This document shows, in pieces, positions 1 to 10,658 of a stretch of 64,000 nucleotides of DNA (position 1 is its first letter; the number at the start of each line of letters is the position of its first letter). Made by a program: the position numbers and the translations under genes. The notes beneath the pieces are model-generated. The model searched no databases, was not told the origin of the DNA, and was given only the letters and a program-made list of their open reading frames with translations. Source of the stretch: Thermoplasmata archaeon (lineage in GTDB: Archaea > Thermoplasmatota > Thermoplasmata > Thermoplasmatales > Thermoplasmataceae); NCBI GenBank assembly GCA_021806235.1, contig JAJZXU010000035.1, forward strand, positions 1 to 64,000, read 5' to 3'.

Positions 1-78
1 CTTCTCCTCCTTGATTTTCCTGTTTATCTCAGATTCACTGGCCTTCCTCTCAACGATTAATGATGTATTCCTTCCCAT
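1..78 (-). CDS. N-terminal fragment of an unknown protein running off the left edge (MGRNTSLIVERKASESEINRKIKEEK...)
   Basis: Open frame on the minus strand from ATG at 76-78 to the window edge; charged sequence; no family recognised. Confidence 0.35.
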   Translation of the reverse strand, partial: MGRNTSLIVERKASESEINRKIKEEK

Positions 79-538
79 AAAAATGGTATGGTGTTAAAGG
101 ATAAATAATTATGTCAAAGACTATAAACTGTATTAATATTTGTTATTCATATCTTTAATATAGTTTATTATATGGTTTATATTACAGCATTGGTGAATTG
201 CTCTTCCTCTAGCAAGTTTTATGATCACCGGGTTAAAAATAAATGTGGCATAAATTCGGTTGCTGATCTGGCCTTTGAATAATGAGAAATAATTTTACTG
301 TTATGTAAAAACATTTTAATTTTGTATCTGTATAGCTTCATCGGACATTTACTCAGAACTCATGAAACAACCATTTACAGAATATTGTTACTGCACCCGA
401 TGTACAGTTAAATAACATTCTGATAAGTAAAGAAATTCAATACATCTTCTCTAACCATACCTAATACTGGTTTTCATGAATATCGCAACAAGGCTATACA
501 GGTACTAATTTTTTATTCCAAAAATTAAATAACAACAA

Positions 539-1465
539 TCAAAGATATTTAAGAATATCATCTCCCAGTTGCCTTACAATATCAAGCGATATGGTATTTT
601 TACCGGCGAGTTCATAGGAGTTCGAAAACAACATTCTTGTATAATCAAGGGCACGAAATGATGATAAAAATGCTGTCATTATTATATAATTCCCCTCCAC
701 GGTTCCAAATATGTTATCCCTGTAAATGCCTGTATTATTGGCTTTTTCTCTGAGTTTTTCGAGCATGATAGTTCTAAGTTTGACTGCATACATGTTATCA
801 GCTATTTCCTGTAGCCCATCAATTTTATCGCTGGAAAAAACTATAGTATTAAAATAATCCAGGTCTTTGTATGAATCTATTATCTCAACTATTGCATTGT
901 GCTTTTTTATAATATCTGTAATATTCTTATCCTCATATGCCTCAACAGGGATTTTATATTTTATTACTGATATGGGCGTTCTTTGATTTTTTTTCATTAA
1001 CAGGGTTAGAATATCTTCTGCTGGCCTGTATTCTATTTTATCAATAAATAACGGTTTCATTATTTTTAATGATAATACATCACTTACAGCCTTGTTGTAA
1101 TTATGGTGGAACCTGAACCGTATAATCAATTTGCCTCTTTCAATAGATGGCTCACCCAGAATAAGGCTTGGTATTTCACATAATTTGTCAAGAAGTTCCT
1201 TAACATTGTTATCAAATGCTTTTTCCGTTAGTATATAATGATTATTTCTTTCCTCTGATTCCATAGAATGCAAGACATTTTTAAGAACAGGGTCTATATT
1301 GCCTTTTTCAATAAACACTTTTAAGTATAATCCATCGTTTGTTTGCTTTAAAAATACGGGCATTACCATATTGTGAACTGACGAAACTCTGAAAATATAT
1401 GACCCGCCATTTATATATAGCCTGCATTTCATATCAAGTTTATTGCCTATCTGGTTTACCAACAT
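539..1465 (-). CDS. Hypothetical protein, 308 aa
   Basis: Long ORF with no better overlapping frame; no recognisable motif. Confidence 0.7.
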   Translation of the reverse strand: MLVNQIGNKLDMKCRLYINGGSYIFRVSSVHNMVMPVFLKQTNDGLYLKVFIEKGNIDPVLKNVLHSMESEERNNHYILTEKAFDNNVKELLDKLCEIPSLILGEPSIERGKLIIRFRFHHNYNKAVSDVLSLKIMKPLFIDKIEYRPAEDILTLLMKKNQRTPISVIKYKIPVEAYEDKNITDIIKKHNAIVEIIDSYKDLDYFNTIVFSSDKIDGLQEIADNMYAVKLRTIMLEKLREKANNTGIYRDNIFGTVEGNYIIMTAFLSSFRALDYTRMLFSNSYELAGKNTISLDIVRQLGDDILKYL

Positions 1466-1712
1466 TAAATCTTCATATCATTAATATATAAAAATATATG
1501 TATATAAACTACCTCTCAATATTTCTATTGCCAGGTCTATAATGAAAGCTATTGTTGTTATTTACAATGCCATATTTTCCAAAAAATTAATAGATATTTT
1601 ATCACAGTTATTTATAGAAAATGATACTATTATTAATAAAATTCAGAAATGATATTTTTATAGAATGTTAATTTCAGGTCAAAATAATAAACTATTCTGT
1701 AATATGTATTAC

Positions 1713-3152
1713 CTATATTTTATGTTCCGCTATCCATTTAAGGTTATCAGGAACACCATGGTTATCTATTATCTCCTTATAAATTAAGGCGCTTGGCCTC
1801 ATAAACCTCTCCTTTGTTTTCATATTTACCTTAAACAAACCAAATTTTTTTGAAAAACCTGATGCCCATTCATAATTATCCGTTAATGACCAGTGATAGT
1901 ATCCCTCAACTTCGGCACCCTCATTTATTGCTTTTTCTATATTATAAAAATGTGATATGATATAACCAGATCTGTATCTATCCATATCATCTGCCATGCC
2001 ATTTTCTGTAATTGTTATGGGTATTTTATATCTATTATAATAATCCATTATTATATTATATATGCCATCAGGGTATATTTCCCAGCCAGTGTCGCTAACG
2101 GATCTGCTGTCCAGGGATTTTTTCATATCACCACAGTAATGGCCGTAGCCCTTCAGTATTTCCCAGCCTGAATTGTTTCTTTTTATAACGTCTCTACTAT
2201 AATAATTTAAGCCAAGCCAGTCAACCCTATTTTTCATATCATCCCTTATTTTTATTGATTTCCCATCATTTATTAATTCGTAGTACCATGATAAATCGCC
2301 ATTTATTATGGGGTCAAAAAATGAATACCTGTTGAAAAATTTTGCTTTGTTTAATATATCGGTATCATTATCTATGGATTGAATATCACCGTTCGCAAAT
2401 ATTACACCTACAGGTTTTTTAGAGTACAGTTTTATTGCATCATATGCCCTTGCATGTGCCTCTGCAAATTTCTTTTTTCTCATGGCTATGCCGTTATATG
2501 AGCTGTCAGCACTGCAACCCTGATAAACCATATTTGGTTCATTCATTGTTGACCAGCGGTCGGCTATATAATCAAATTTACTGGATATGTATGCACAGTA
2601 TTTCGCAAATTCTATAATTATATGGTTATTGAAACAGCCACCTATTGCCCTCTGCTTATCATTATCGGTAAAACCCGATGGATCATTTAGCCATTTTGGT
2701 ATTACCCAGTGATAAAGGTTCACTATCAAAAATTTATTTCTTGATTTAAAATCGTTGAATATATCCATATAATGTTTTATTGCATTCTTATCCGAAATTT
2801 CATCCATTTTTTTTATTGCTTCATCATCAATTCCTATGTATAATATATCATCGTTATCATATCTTACATTAACCTTTATATTTTCTGTTGATGCCGGGAA
2901 TATTCTGGACCATTCTATCCCCAATCTTGCAGAATTTATATTTAATTTATCTGCATTGTCATGATCCTGTTTATATAAATCCCAGTATGCCACACCATTT
3001 TGCGGCAGATCACCTGAAACATAATGTTTTTCAATATTCCTTTTATCATTTGACCATATAAACCAGTCAGAGTTACAATCTGTACCTGATAAACCCATTT
3101 CTGATTGAAAACCGCATTCAGAAAAACCAAATTTAAAATTGTCTGAAATCAT
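1713..3152 (-). CDS. Glycoside hydrolase family 1 (beta-glucosidase/beta-galactosidase type)
   Basis: GH1 acid/base motif TMNEPN and nucleophile motif ITENG; C-terminal WSLTDNYEWASGFSKKFGLF. Confidence 0.95.
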   Translation of the reverse strand: MISDNFKFGFSECGFQSEMGLSGTDCNSDWFIWSNDKRNIEKHYVSGDLPQNGVAYWDLYKQDHDNADKLNINSARLGIEWSRIFPASTENIKVNVRYDNDDILYIGIDDEAIKKMDEISDKNAIKHYMDIFNDFKSRNKFLIVNLYHWVIPKWLNDPSGFTDNDKQRAIGGCFNNHIIIEFAKYCAYISSKFDYIADRWSTMNEPNMVYQGCSADSSYNGIAMRKKKFAEAHARAYDAIKLYSKKPVGVIFANGDIQSIDNDTDILNKAKFFNRYSFFDPIINGDLSWYYELINDGKSIKIRDDMKNRVDWLGLNYYSRDVIKRNNSGWEILKGYGHYCGDMKKSLDSRSVSDTGWEIYPDGIYNIIMDYYNRYKIPITITENGMADDMDRYRSGYIISHFYNIEKAINEGAEVEGYYHWSLTDNYEWASGFSKKFGLFKVNMKTKERFMRPSALIYKEIIDNHGVPDNLKWIAEHKI

Positions 3153-3208
3153 AATATTTTATTAATTTTTGTTATTAAAGCATTTGCAAATTACTTTTAT
3201 TAATAGTA

Positions 3209-4225
3209 TTAATTTAATAATCTCGATACTGTAATATCTACGAGCTTTATATCCTCCCTGAGGGCGGATTTGCCACCAACAGAGTATGTGTTTTTACCAT
3301 CTGTTACAAAAAATGTTTGCCTTACACCGTTTATTCTATCCGTTTTAATTAGTTCACATTTTATTGAAATGCTTTTATTATTCATTATACCATTTAACTC
3401 TCCCCTAAGCCTTATGTTTTTAGCCAGATAATAATCTATGATATCACATATTAACCATATATTATTTAATTTATAGTGAATGACATTTTCTGGATAGATT
3501 ACATACTCTGATGGAAGCCATATGTCATAAAAAAAGTAATAACTTAAAACATGCAATAACTGGTCTTCCTCAAGATATATCGAATAATCCATATTCTCTA
3601 TTCCACTTTTTAAATTTGATAGAACGGAGCTACGATCTACAAGAACCATTTCTAATGGTTTCTCACAGCGTTTTTTTAATATTACTCCAGAAGGTACGGT
3701 TTTCAGTTCATTATCATTTGTATCTTTAAAGAGAACAAGCGCAACTGTAATACCCTTTTTTAATGCCTGATTTATAAATTTTTTTACGTTAATGTATGAT
3801 TCATGTGATAATGCCATTATAATCTCATTCCTTGCAGAGTAAATCATTGATATTATCCTATCATTTACATTTTTATTTCCCTTAACAAACCATATATACG
3901 GTTCCTTTAAATCTTCGGTTTCCCTGTATTTTTCAACATAACTTTCAAGTTCATTTACATAATTGTCAAGCCATAGAACCTCATGCCGCAATACCTGTGA
4001 GACGGGAACGGCACGGTATAAATGTTTTTTGCCTGTTACTGTGTCAACAAAGCCCCTTTTCTCCAGAGATGAGAACAGGTCATATATTCTTGGCTGGGGT
4101 ATACCCGCTATTTTAACAGTTCCTGTGGGTGTATTTGGACCCTTCAGTAATAATGTTTTATAAATTTTTATTTCATAGTTTGATAAACCGAATTTTGTTA
4201 ATTCAGAAAATAAATCGTCATCCAT
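3209..4225 (-). CDS. TrmB-family sugar-responsive transcriptional regulator
   Basis: N-terminal winged helix (LTKFGLSNYEIKIYKTLLLKGPNTPTGTVKIAGIPQPRIYDLFSSLEKRGFV) plus TrmB-type C-terminal domain; paralogous to 55518..56540. Confidence 0.9.
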   Translation of the reverse strand: MDDDLFSELTKFGLSNYEIKIYKTLLLKGPNTPTGTVKIAGIPQPRIYDLFSSLEKRGFVDTVTGKKHLYRAVPVSQVLRHEVLWLDNYVNELESYVEKYRETEDLKEPYIWFVKGNKNVNDRIISMIYSARNEIIMALSHESYINVKKFINQALKKGITVALVLFKDTNDNELKTVPSGVILKKRCEKPLEMVLVDRSSVLSNLKSGIENMDYSIYLEEDQLLHVLSYYFFYDIWLPSEYVIYPENVIHYKLNNIWLICDIIDYYLAKNIRLRGELNGIMNNKSISIKCELIKTDRINGVRQTFFVTDGKNTYSVGGKSALREDIKLVDITVSRLLN

Positions 4226-4258
4226 TCATATCCTATATCACTTTTTATATATAATATT

Positions 4259-5242
4259 TTATACTACATTTTTTCTCCATTCGGGATATCTGGAACAGCG
4301 ATATGAATGGTTTTCACCTTTCATTGCTTTAAGGTCCGGATGATTAACTGAGCATTGTTTTTCAGAGTATATGCACCTATCATAAAAATAGCAACCATTA
4401 TCCGTGCTTGAAAAATTCATGGGGGATCCTTTTATTAACAGATTATTATCTATTTTTATTCCAATTCTGGGTATACTCTTTTCCAGCAAATATGTATAGG
4501 GATTTGCAGGACTGTTTAACAAATTATCATATGAACCGGACTCAACTATTTCACCACCATACATCATTATCATTTCATCGGATATCTCAAATAATATAGA
4601 TAGGTCATGGGAGATAAATATCATTGTTGTTCCCAGACTCCTTTGAATTTTTTTAATATCAACAAGGATGTTGTGCTCAACCAGAACGTCAAGGCCTGTT
4701 GTTGGCTCATCAAGTATCACAAGTTCGGGGGATAGGATTAATGCCATTGCTATTACGACTCTCTGGCGCATACCACCTGATAATTCATGCGGGTAATTAT
4801 TAAGAATATTGTTATTAAGCCTTACGAGTTTTAATATTTCATCTATTTTTTTATCCTGTTCATTTTCATTGTTTATATTATGCGCCATCATAATATCATA
4901 AAATTGAAATCTTATTTTTTTAACAGGGTTTAATGCGTTCATTGCCGCCTGTGGTATAAATGAGTATTTTACTCCCCTGAGTTTTCTCAGATCGTTTGGC
5001 TTTGTACTTAATATGTCTATCCCATTAAGTATTATACTGCCTCCAGTAATCTTGCCAGGATATTTCAATGAATTGTATAATGATGACGCCAGTGTACTTT
5101 TGCCGGAACCTGATTCTCCGGCTATGCCAAGTATAATATTTCTCTTTACACTGAAATCTATATTTTTTAAAACCTTTGTAAAACCGGTTTCCACGTAATA
5201 ACCTGCATTTAAATTTTTAACTTCAAGAATGTAATTATACAT
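4259..5242 (-). CDS. Oligopeptide/oligosaccharide ABC transporter ATP-binding protein (OppD/DppD-like)
   Basis: Walker A GESGSGKS, signature LSGGMRQR, Walker B LVILDEPTTGLD, Opp-type C-terminal Cys-rich tail (CYFYDRCIYSEKQC). Confidence 0.93.
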   Translation of the reverse strand: MYNYILEVKNLNAGYYVETGFTKVLKNIDFSVKRNIILGIAGESGSGKSTLASSLYNSLKYPGKITGGSIILNGIDILSTKPNDLRKLRGVKYSFIPQAAMNALNPVKKIRFQFYDIMMAHNINNENEQDKKIDEILKLVRLNNNILNNYPHELSGGMRQRVVIAMALILSPELVILDEPTTGLDVLVEHNILVDIKKIQRSLGTTMIFISHDLSILFEISDEMIMMYGGEIVESGSYDNLLNSPANPYTYLLEKSIPRIGIKIDNNLLIKGSPMNFSSTDNGCYFYDRCIYSEKQCSVNHPDLKAMKGENHSYRCSRYPEWRKNVV

Positions 5243-5243
5243 T

Positions 5244-6032
5244 TTATATCCTCTTATATGGATTTGGCGCAGCCTCGATTAATTCCCGCGTGTATAAATT
5301 TGTAGGGTTTTTGATTATAGTGTTTGTATTACCCTCTTCAACTATTTTTCCATCGTGCATAACATATATTCTATCGGTAATCATGCTTACAGTATTCAGG
5401 TCATGCGTAATATATATTATACTTAAATCTAATATATCCCTTATGTTTTTTAATAAATTTAATATTCCAATTCTTACAGAAACGTCGAGCATTGAAACAG
5501 GTTCATCTGCAATCAGTATGCTGGGCTCAACGGCTAAAGCCCTTGCGAGATAAACCCTCTGTCTCTGGCCACCGGATAATTGGTGTGGAAATTTATTTCT
5601 ATAATATTCGGGAGGATTCAATGTTACCATATCCAGTAATTCATTTACCCTTTCGTTTATATCACCCTTATATTTTATTAGTATTAGTGGCCTTTTTACG
5701 TGCCATTCAACCGTGTGATTTGGGTCCAGAGATGCATATGGGTCCTGAAATACCATCTGTATATTTTTCCTGTATTTTTTGATTTTTCTTGATTTGTATT
5801 TTGTGATATTTTCATCCCCGAAATATATATTTCCCGTTGTTGGCTTATACAGAAAAACAAGGGTTTTTGCCAGGGTACTTTTGCCACTCCCACTTGCACC
5901 CACAACTCCTATTAATTCCTTTTCATTTAATTCTATATTAACATTATCAAGGGCAACAACGTTTTCACTCTTTATAATGCCCTTTCTTGAGATAAATACT
6001 TTTGATAAATTTTCAGTTCTCAGTATGCTCAT
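5244..6032 (-). CDS. Oligopeptide/oligosaccharide ABC transporter ATP-binding protein (OppF/DppF-like)
   Basis: Walker A GASGSGKS, FQDPYASLDPNHTV, LSGGQRQR, ILIADEPVSMLD. Confidence 0.93.
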   Translation of the reverse strand: MSILRTENLSKVFISRKGIIKSENVVALDNVNIELNEKELIGVVGASGSGKSTLAKTLVFLYKPTTGNIYFGDENITKYKSRKIKKYRKNIQMVFQDPYASLDPNHTVEWHVKRPLILIKYKGDINERVNELLDMVTLNPPEYYRNKFPHQLSGGQRQRVYLARALAVEPSILIADEPVSMLDVSVRIGILNLLKNIRDILDLSIIYITHDLNTVSMITDRIYVMHDGKIVEEGNTNTIIKNPTNLYTRELIEAAPNPYKRI

Positions 6033-6972
6033 TTAAATCACCTTTTTTATTTTTTTTACTGTTAAACCTTCTCAATGATGGATTTCCTATTTCATCCATA
6101 CCGAAATTCAACAGTATAAATGAAAACATCAGTATTGAAATCATGAAACTGGGAGGTAAAATCCACCACCATAATCCCGTTAAATATGCCTCATTGTTTA
6201 TTGCCCAGTATAGCATTGTCCCCCAGTTTACCTGTAAAAGATTCCCAACACCTAAATATTCTACAAATGTTAACCCCATTGTACCGTACATGGCTGTAAA
6301 AAAGAAATTTGATATTATAACAGGAAATATGGCTCTTATAATCTGCCTGAATATTATACTTAACCTGGATTCCCCGATTAGCATCGACGATAATATAAAA
6401 TCCCTCTTGGCAATTGATAGCGTTATTGACCTGAATGTTCTGGCACCGAAAGCCCAACCTGTTATTACGAGTATCAATATAGTTGGTAAATAGCCCAGGG
6501 ATTGATGAATCCCGAGAAAGTATGAACCGAATAACATTATTAATAATACACCCGGTATTATTAAAAATATATTTATTATTCCCGTAACAATATTATTTAC
6601 CCTTTCTGATGCAAAACCTGCACTTATGCCCACAAAAATCGATATAAACGTTCCAATAATACCAACGGAAAATCCAACAAGCAATGTTGGTGCTGCGCCA
6701 TAGAATAGCTGCGAAAAAACATCCTGCCCATACACAGTTGTTCCAAGTAGGTGACTGTATGAAGGTGGCATGGATCTTACAAATTCATATCTATTTGGAT
6801 TATATGGTGCAAGAAATTGACCTAAAACACCGAAAACCATCATACCAGTAAGTATTATAAAACCTACCTTTGCCTTATTGTTTGTCAGTAGTATTTTCAA
6901 TGGCTTTATTATTTTATTAAATTTAAATGAAATTCCATTTACAGTACTGTTTTTAAATAAACTACGGTTCAT
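6013..6972 (-). CDS. ABC transporter permease (DppC/OppC-like)
   Basis: Multi-TM, LGTTVYGQDVFSQLFYGA motif typical of DppC; operonic. Confidence 0.92.
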   Translation of the reverse strand: MNRSLFKNSTVNGISFKFNKIIKPLKILLTNNKAKVGFIILTGMMVFGVLGQFLAPYNPNRYEFVRSMPPSYSHLLGTTVYGQDVFSQLFYGAAPTLLVGFSVGIIGTFISIFVGISAGFASERVNNIVTGIINIFLIIPGVLLIMLFGSYFLGIHQSLGYLPTILILVITGWAFGARTFRSITLSIAKRDFILSSMLIGESRLSIIFRQIIRAIFPVIISNFFFTAMYGTMGLTFVEYLGVGNLLQVNWGTMLYWAINNEAYLTGLWWWILPPSFMISILMFSFILLNFGMDEIGNPSLRRFNSKKNKKGDLNEHTEN

Positions 6973-7973
6973 TATTCTCCCTCCTGTTTTATTCTTGGGT
7001 CAAAAAACCCATATAATATATCCACTATTAAATTACCTACCAGTACAGATATAATTACCATTAAAAATATACCCTGGAGTAATGGATAGTCAAGGGAGCC
7101 GATTGCAGTAATCATATATAGACCTACGCCGGGATATGAAAAAATTGACTCTTCTATTATGACCCCACTTACAGACAGACCTATGGACATAGAAAAACCA
7201 GTTAGATTTGGCAGTATTGCATTTCTATACGCTATCCTGTTTATCTGTTCTTTTCTGAGGCCAAGATTCTGGGAAAAGGTTATAAAATCACTGTTTACAT
7301 TTGGTATAATATTATTTCTCATACCTAAAACCCAGCCCCCTATAGATGTTAATATTATAGTTAATATCGGTAAAAATGAATAATATGCTGCGCTTATTAT
7401 AAAAGGTAAATTAAATCCTATGTTTACATTTGAACTGTATGCACCTCCTAAGGGGAATATACCAGAATTTACGGAAAATATATCAAGCATGATAAATGCA
7501 AGTACAAATGCCGGAAATGATGCCATGAACATTGAAAATAAATCCACGAATAAATCCTTAAACGTATTTCTGTTTATACCGGCATATCTTCCCAATCTAT
7601 TGCCTATAAAGAATGATATTGCTATTGAAGATATTACAAGGTATAATGTCCATGGTAACGCCCCTGCCAATATCGAACTAACGGGTTCAGGGAAAAATGC
7701 TATAGAAACCCCAAGGTTCCCGTGCAACAGGTCATTTAAATACTGGAAATACTGAAGATACATTGGTGCATTTGATATACCGTATTCTGATTCCAGCTGA
7801 TGTACGTATATTGGGTTTATAGATCCACCGCCTTCCTTTATTATTGCTAAATATACTATTTCTGCAGGATTCCCGGGGAGTAATCTTGGTAATAAAAAAT
7901 TTAAAGTTATTGCTCCGTATAGAACTACAAGAAACGCAATGCTTTTTTTAAAAATATATTTATATGGTATCAT
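6972..7973 (-). CDS. ABC transporter permease (DppB/OppB-like)
   Basis: RLLPGNPAE near the N-terminus, ESIFSYPGVG, FFDPRIK C-terminus; operonic. Confidence 0.93.
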   Translation of the reverse strand: MIPYKYIFKKSIAFLVVLYGAITLNFLLPRLLPGNPAEIVYLAIIKEGGGSINPIYVHQLESEYGISNAPMYLQYFQYLNDLLHGNLGVSIAFFPEPVSSILAGALPWTLYLVISSIAISFFIGNRLGRYAGINRNTFKDLFVDLFSMFMASFPAFVLAFIMLDIFSVNSGIFPLGGAYSSNVNIGFNLPFIISAAYYSFLPILTIILTSIGGWVLGMRNNIIPNVNSDFITFSQNLGLRKEQINRIAYRNAILPNLTGFSMSIGLSVSGVIIEESIFSYPGVGLYMITAIGSLDYPLLQGIFLMVIISVLVGNLIVDILYGFFDPRIKQEGE

Positions 7974-7983
7974 TTATTTCACT

Positions 7984-9786
7984 TTAATTATCTTTTGTTC
8001 TCCTCCTTTTAATGTACATTGACGATATACCTGCTATTGCGGCTACTGCTATTAATCCTCCTACAATGTAATAACCACTATAATTAACCGGTGGTGCTTT
8101 ATTGCTTTTAGCGTATAGGTGCAGTATTACAACCTCCATTGGTCCAGGATACCATGGCATTGGTATCCAGTAAGGATTGTTATGATTTGGGAATCCACCT
8201 ATTGAGCTATTTACATATTCATAAAAGTCAGCAGAGTACACTAGAGGTATCATTGGCATCTGATTTAGCATTATGCCTGCCATGTTATTTATCAAAGTTT
8301 TCTGTTTTGTGGCATTGCTTGTTTTTGTGAAATTATTATATGAGCTCATAAAATTGGTATTTGTATAGTTCCATCTTTCCTCATTTACACCTGTCGTTTT
8401 ACCTACAGGTGTTACAGACCCTATAAGACCGGTGTAATCGTACCATGGATTTGGCCCTATTCCAGTCACTGTATCCTGTGCCATCTGGAAGTTGCCTGTT
8501 GCTATGTCCGATGAAAGAGTGCTTTGCGTTGGTGTTTCTGTAGTAACTTTAATGCCTATATGTGCTAATTCTGATGCAATAATTGATATATCAGCATCCC
8601 AATCAGTATATCCAGCAACAGACATTAATGTTATTGCCGGTAACTTTGTTCCATTTGGTTCGTATAATCTCCCATTTGTCATTTTAAACCCATGACTCGT
8701 AAGTAATTTTAATGCCTTTGATGTGTTGTAATCTGCAAGTTCCTTTGCCAGATTTGCATTAGTAGAATTTAACCAGAATAATTGCTGTTGCAGTATATTT
8801 GCTGCGTTTGCAGGTTTTTCATATCCATATTCTCCTACATTGCATATTTTTGTTCTGTTTATTGATAAACTTATTGCCTGCCTGAAATAGCTCAGGTTAA
8901 ATGGGTATAGGGCATCGTTTGTTATTAACGTAACAGGTTGCCCTGTTGGGAACCAATAATGATTGTATTTTGGATTATTTTGTACAAATAACTGTGTTAC
9001 ATTTGGTGCAAATGCAGATGTCCATTGTATTTTACCTTCCGCGAGTGCCAGAGTCAATGCACTGCTGCTTGTGTAATCTATATAAACAACGTTTTTTATG
9101 TGTGGTTCATTTGGTTTCCAGTAATGCGGATTTGCAGTTAATACTATTTTCTGACCACTGAAACTACTTAATGTATATGGACCGGTACCTACAGGCGTTT
9201 TAATAACCTTGCTTGCCGGGCTTGATACGCCTTTCCATAACGGTTCTGGAAGCATAAAATTAGAACCTAAATAGAATAAACACTGTACATCAGGTTTGGA
9301 AAAGTTAAAATTAACTGTATACTTATTTACTGCTGATATGTGGTTTATATTGCTCCACTGACCACTCAGGTTTTTCTGCGTGTTAAATGTAAATACAACG
9401 TCTGATGAATTAAATGGCATACCATTGCTGAATTGCACATTATGTCTTAAATTTAACGTTAACAATGTATTATTGTGTGACCATGTGTAATTAGTTGCTA
9501 ACCATGGTATAGTTGTGCCATTGTATGTATTTATCTGGAAAAGTGGCTCATAAAATAATGACATTATACCGGCAGGTGGGCTCCATATATTGAACGGATT
9601 AAAATTATCTGTAAATGCAGGTGATGGCCCCGGTGATAAATATAGTGTTCCATTAGGAGCAGTGCCTGTGCTGTCGGGTTTAATCGAACTGTTACTGCTA
9701 CTAGAGTAAAAAACATTAAAATTCGTGGCTATCATTATAAAAATAGTTAATATTACTATTGCAATTAACAACTTTTTATTTTTCAT
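7984..9786 (-). CDS. Extracellular solute-binding protein family 5, membrane-anchored
   Basis: N-terminal hydrophobic signal/anchor, SBP_bac_5-like body, C-terminal TM segment YYIVGGLIAVAAIAGISSMYIKRRR. Confidence 0.9.
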   Translation of the reverse strand: MKNKKLLIAIVILTIFIMIATNFNVFYSSSSNSSIKPDSTGTAPNGTLYLSPGPSPAFTDNFNPFNIWSPPAGIMSLFYEPLFQINTYNGTTIPWLATNYTWSHNNTLLTLNLRHNVQFSNGMPFNSSDVVFTFNTQKNLSGQWSNINHISAVNKYTVNFNFSKPDVQCLFYLGSNFMLPEPLWKGVSSPASKVIKTPVGTGPYTLSSFSGQKIVLTANPHYWKPNEPHIKNVVYIDYTSSSALTLALAEGKIQWTSAFAPNVTQLFVQNNPKYNHYWFPTGQPVTLITNDALYPFNLSYFRQAISLSINRTKICNVGEYGYEKPANAANILQQQLFWLNSTNANLAKELADYNTSKALKLLTSHGFKMTNGRLYEPNGTKLPAITLMSVAGYTDWDADISIIASELAHIGIKVTTETPTQSTLSSDIATGNFQMAQDTVTGIGPNPWYDYTGLIGSVTPVGKTTGVNEERWNYTNTNFMSSYNNFTKTSNATKQKTLINNMAGIMLNQMPMIPLVYSADFYEYVNSSIGGFPNHNNPYWIPMPWYPGPMEVVILHLYAKSNKAPPVNYSGYYIVGGLIAVAAIAGISSMYIKRRRTKDN

Positions 9787-9845
9787 ATTATGTACCTCAT
9801 TATTTTAAATATAACTAACCATGTATTTATATGTTTATTTCTTAC

Positions 9846-9864
9846 TTATTTAGTTAGTAAATAA
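9846..9864. promoter_or_regulatory. Perfect inverted repeat TTATTTA-GTTAG-TAAATAA upstream of the ABC operon (candidate operator)
   Basis: 7-bp arms, 5-nt spacer, about 60 bp upstream of the SBP start codon. Confidence 0.4.
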
Positions 9865-10658
9865 TTTTTAAATCAATATAATTTAAATTTTTATCATTAA
9901 TATTGAGATTATATATACTATTTTAAATGTTTTTATGTTATTTACTTATAGTTTATAATTATAATTTTGTCTGTAAAAATTTTAACATTGCTTAACTGAT
10001 GTACCTTCATAGCACACTGTGAAGTTCCCCATTTTACATCTGATATCAGGGTAATTGAGTGGATTATTGCGGATAAATAATCTAAAATGTGGAACCTGTT
10101 CAGATTACTTTCCAAGCTGTATGGGAACATCAAAGCCGCGGGTTTGCCATTAGTTATATATCACACTGTTTATATAATAGAAAATATTTCAACATATCAG
10201 CACGCGTGGTACCGTGGTGGTAGTTGCATCAATGTTCTCATTCGTGGTTAGAAACAGATCTTTACTATTCCAGTTAATCTTTCCAATGTGTGAAAATAAT
10301 GAGTGCCTTTCTATTTAGTTTTAGCTATACTAAAACTCACATTATTGATAATTTTCTGATCTTTTCCATTTTTTCATCTATAATGTATTTATCTTTTTAC
10401 TGCTTAATTTTATTCTTGCTTTAATATTATCGCTATATTTAACTAGAACAATTATTAACAGTTAGAAATTTCATATTTTTCTATGACGCAGGTTCTTAAA
10501 TTAATCGCATTTCAGAATGAAATTTGTGCATTGTGGAGAAATAATGGCAGATAGTTGTTATATATATTTAAGCAATACTTAAATAGTGGTTTAACTCATA
10601 ATACCGTTAAAAAAGACATAGAAACAATAAATAATATAAATATAGTTGAAATGCTTTA

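Noticed and set aside
2435-2617. Antisense ORF inside the GH1 gene
   Set aside because: Shadow frame of a strongly supported CDS; no recognisable protein features. The same applies to the many antisense ORFs inside ilvD, kdpB, ppsA, ilvB, elp3 and the thiolase gene.
9942-10133. 63-aa minus-strand ORF
   Set aside because: No motif and low coding character; possibly part of a decayed element but not supportable
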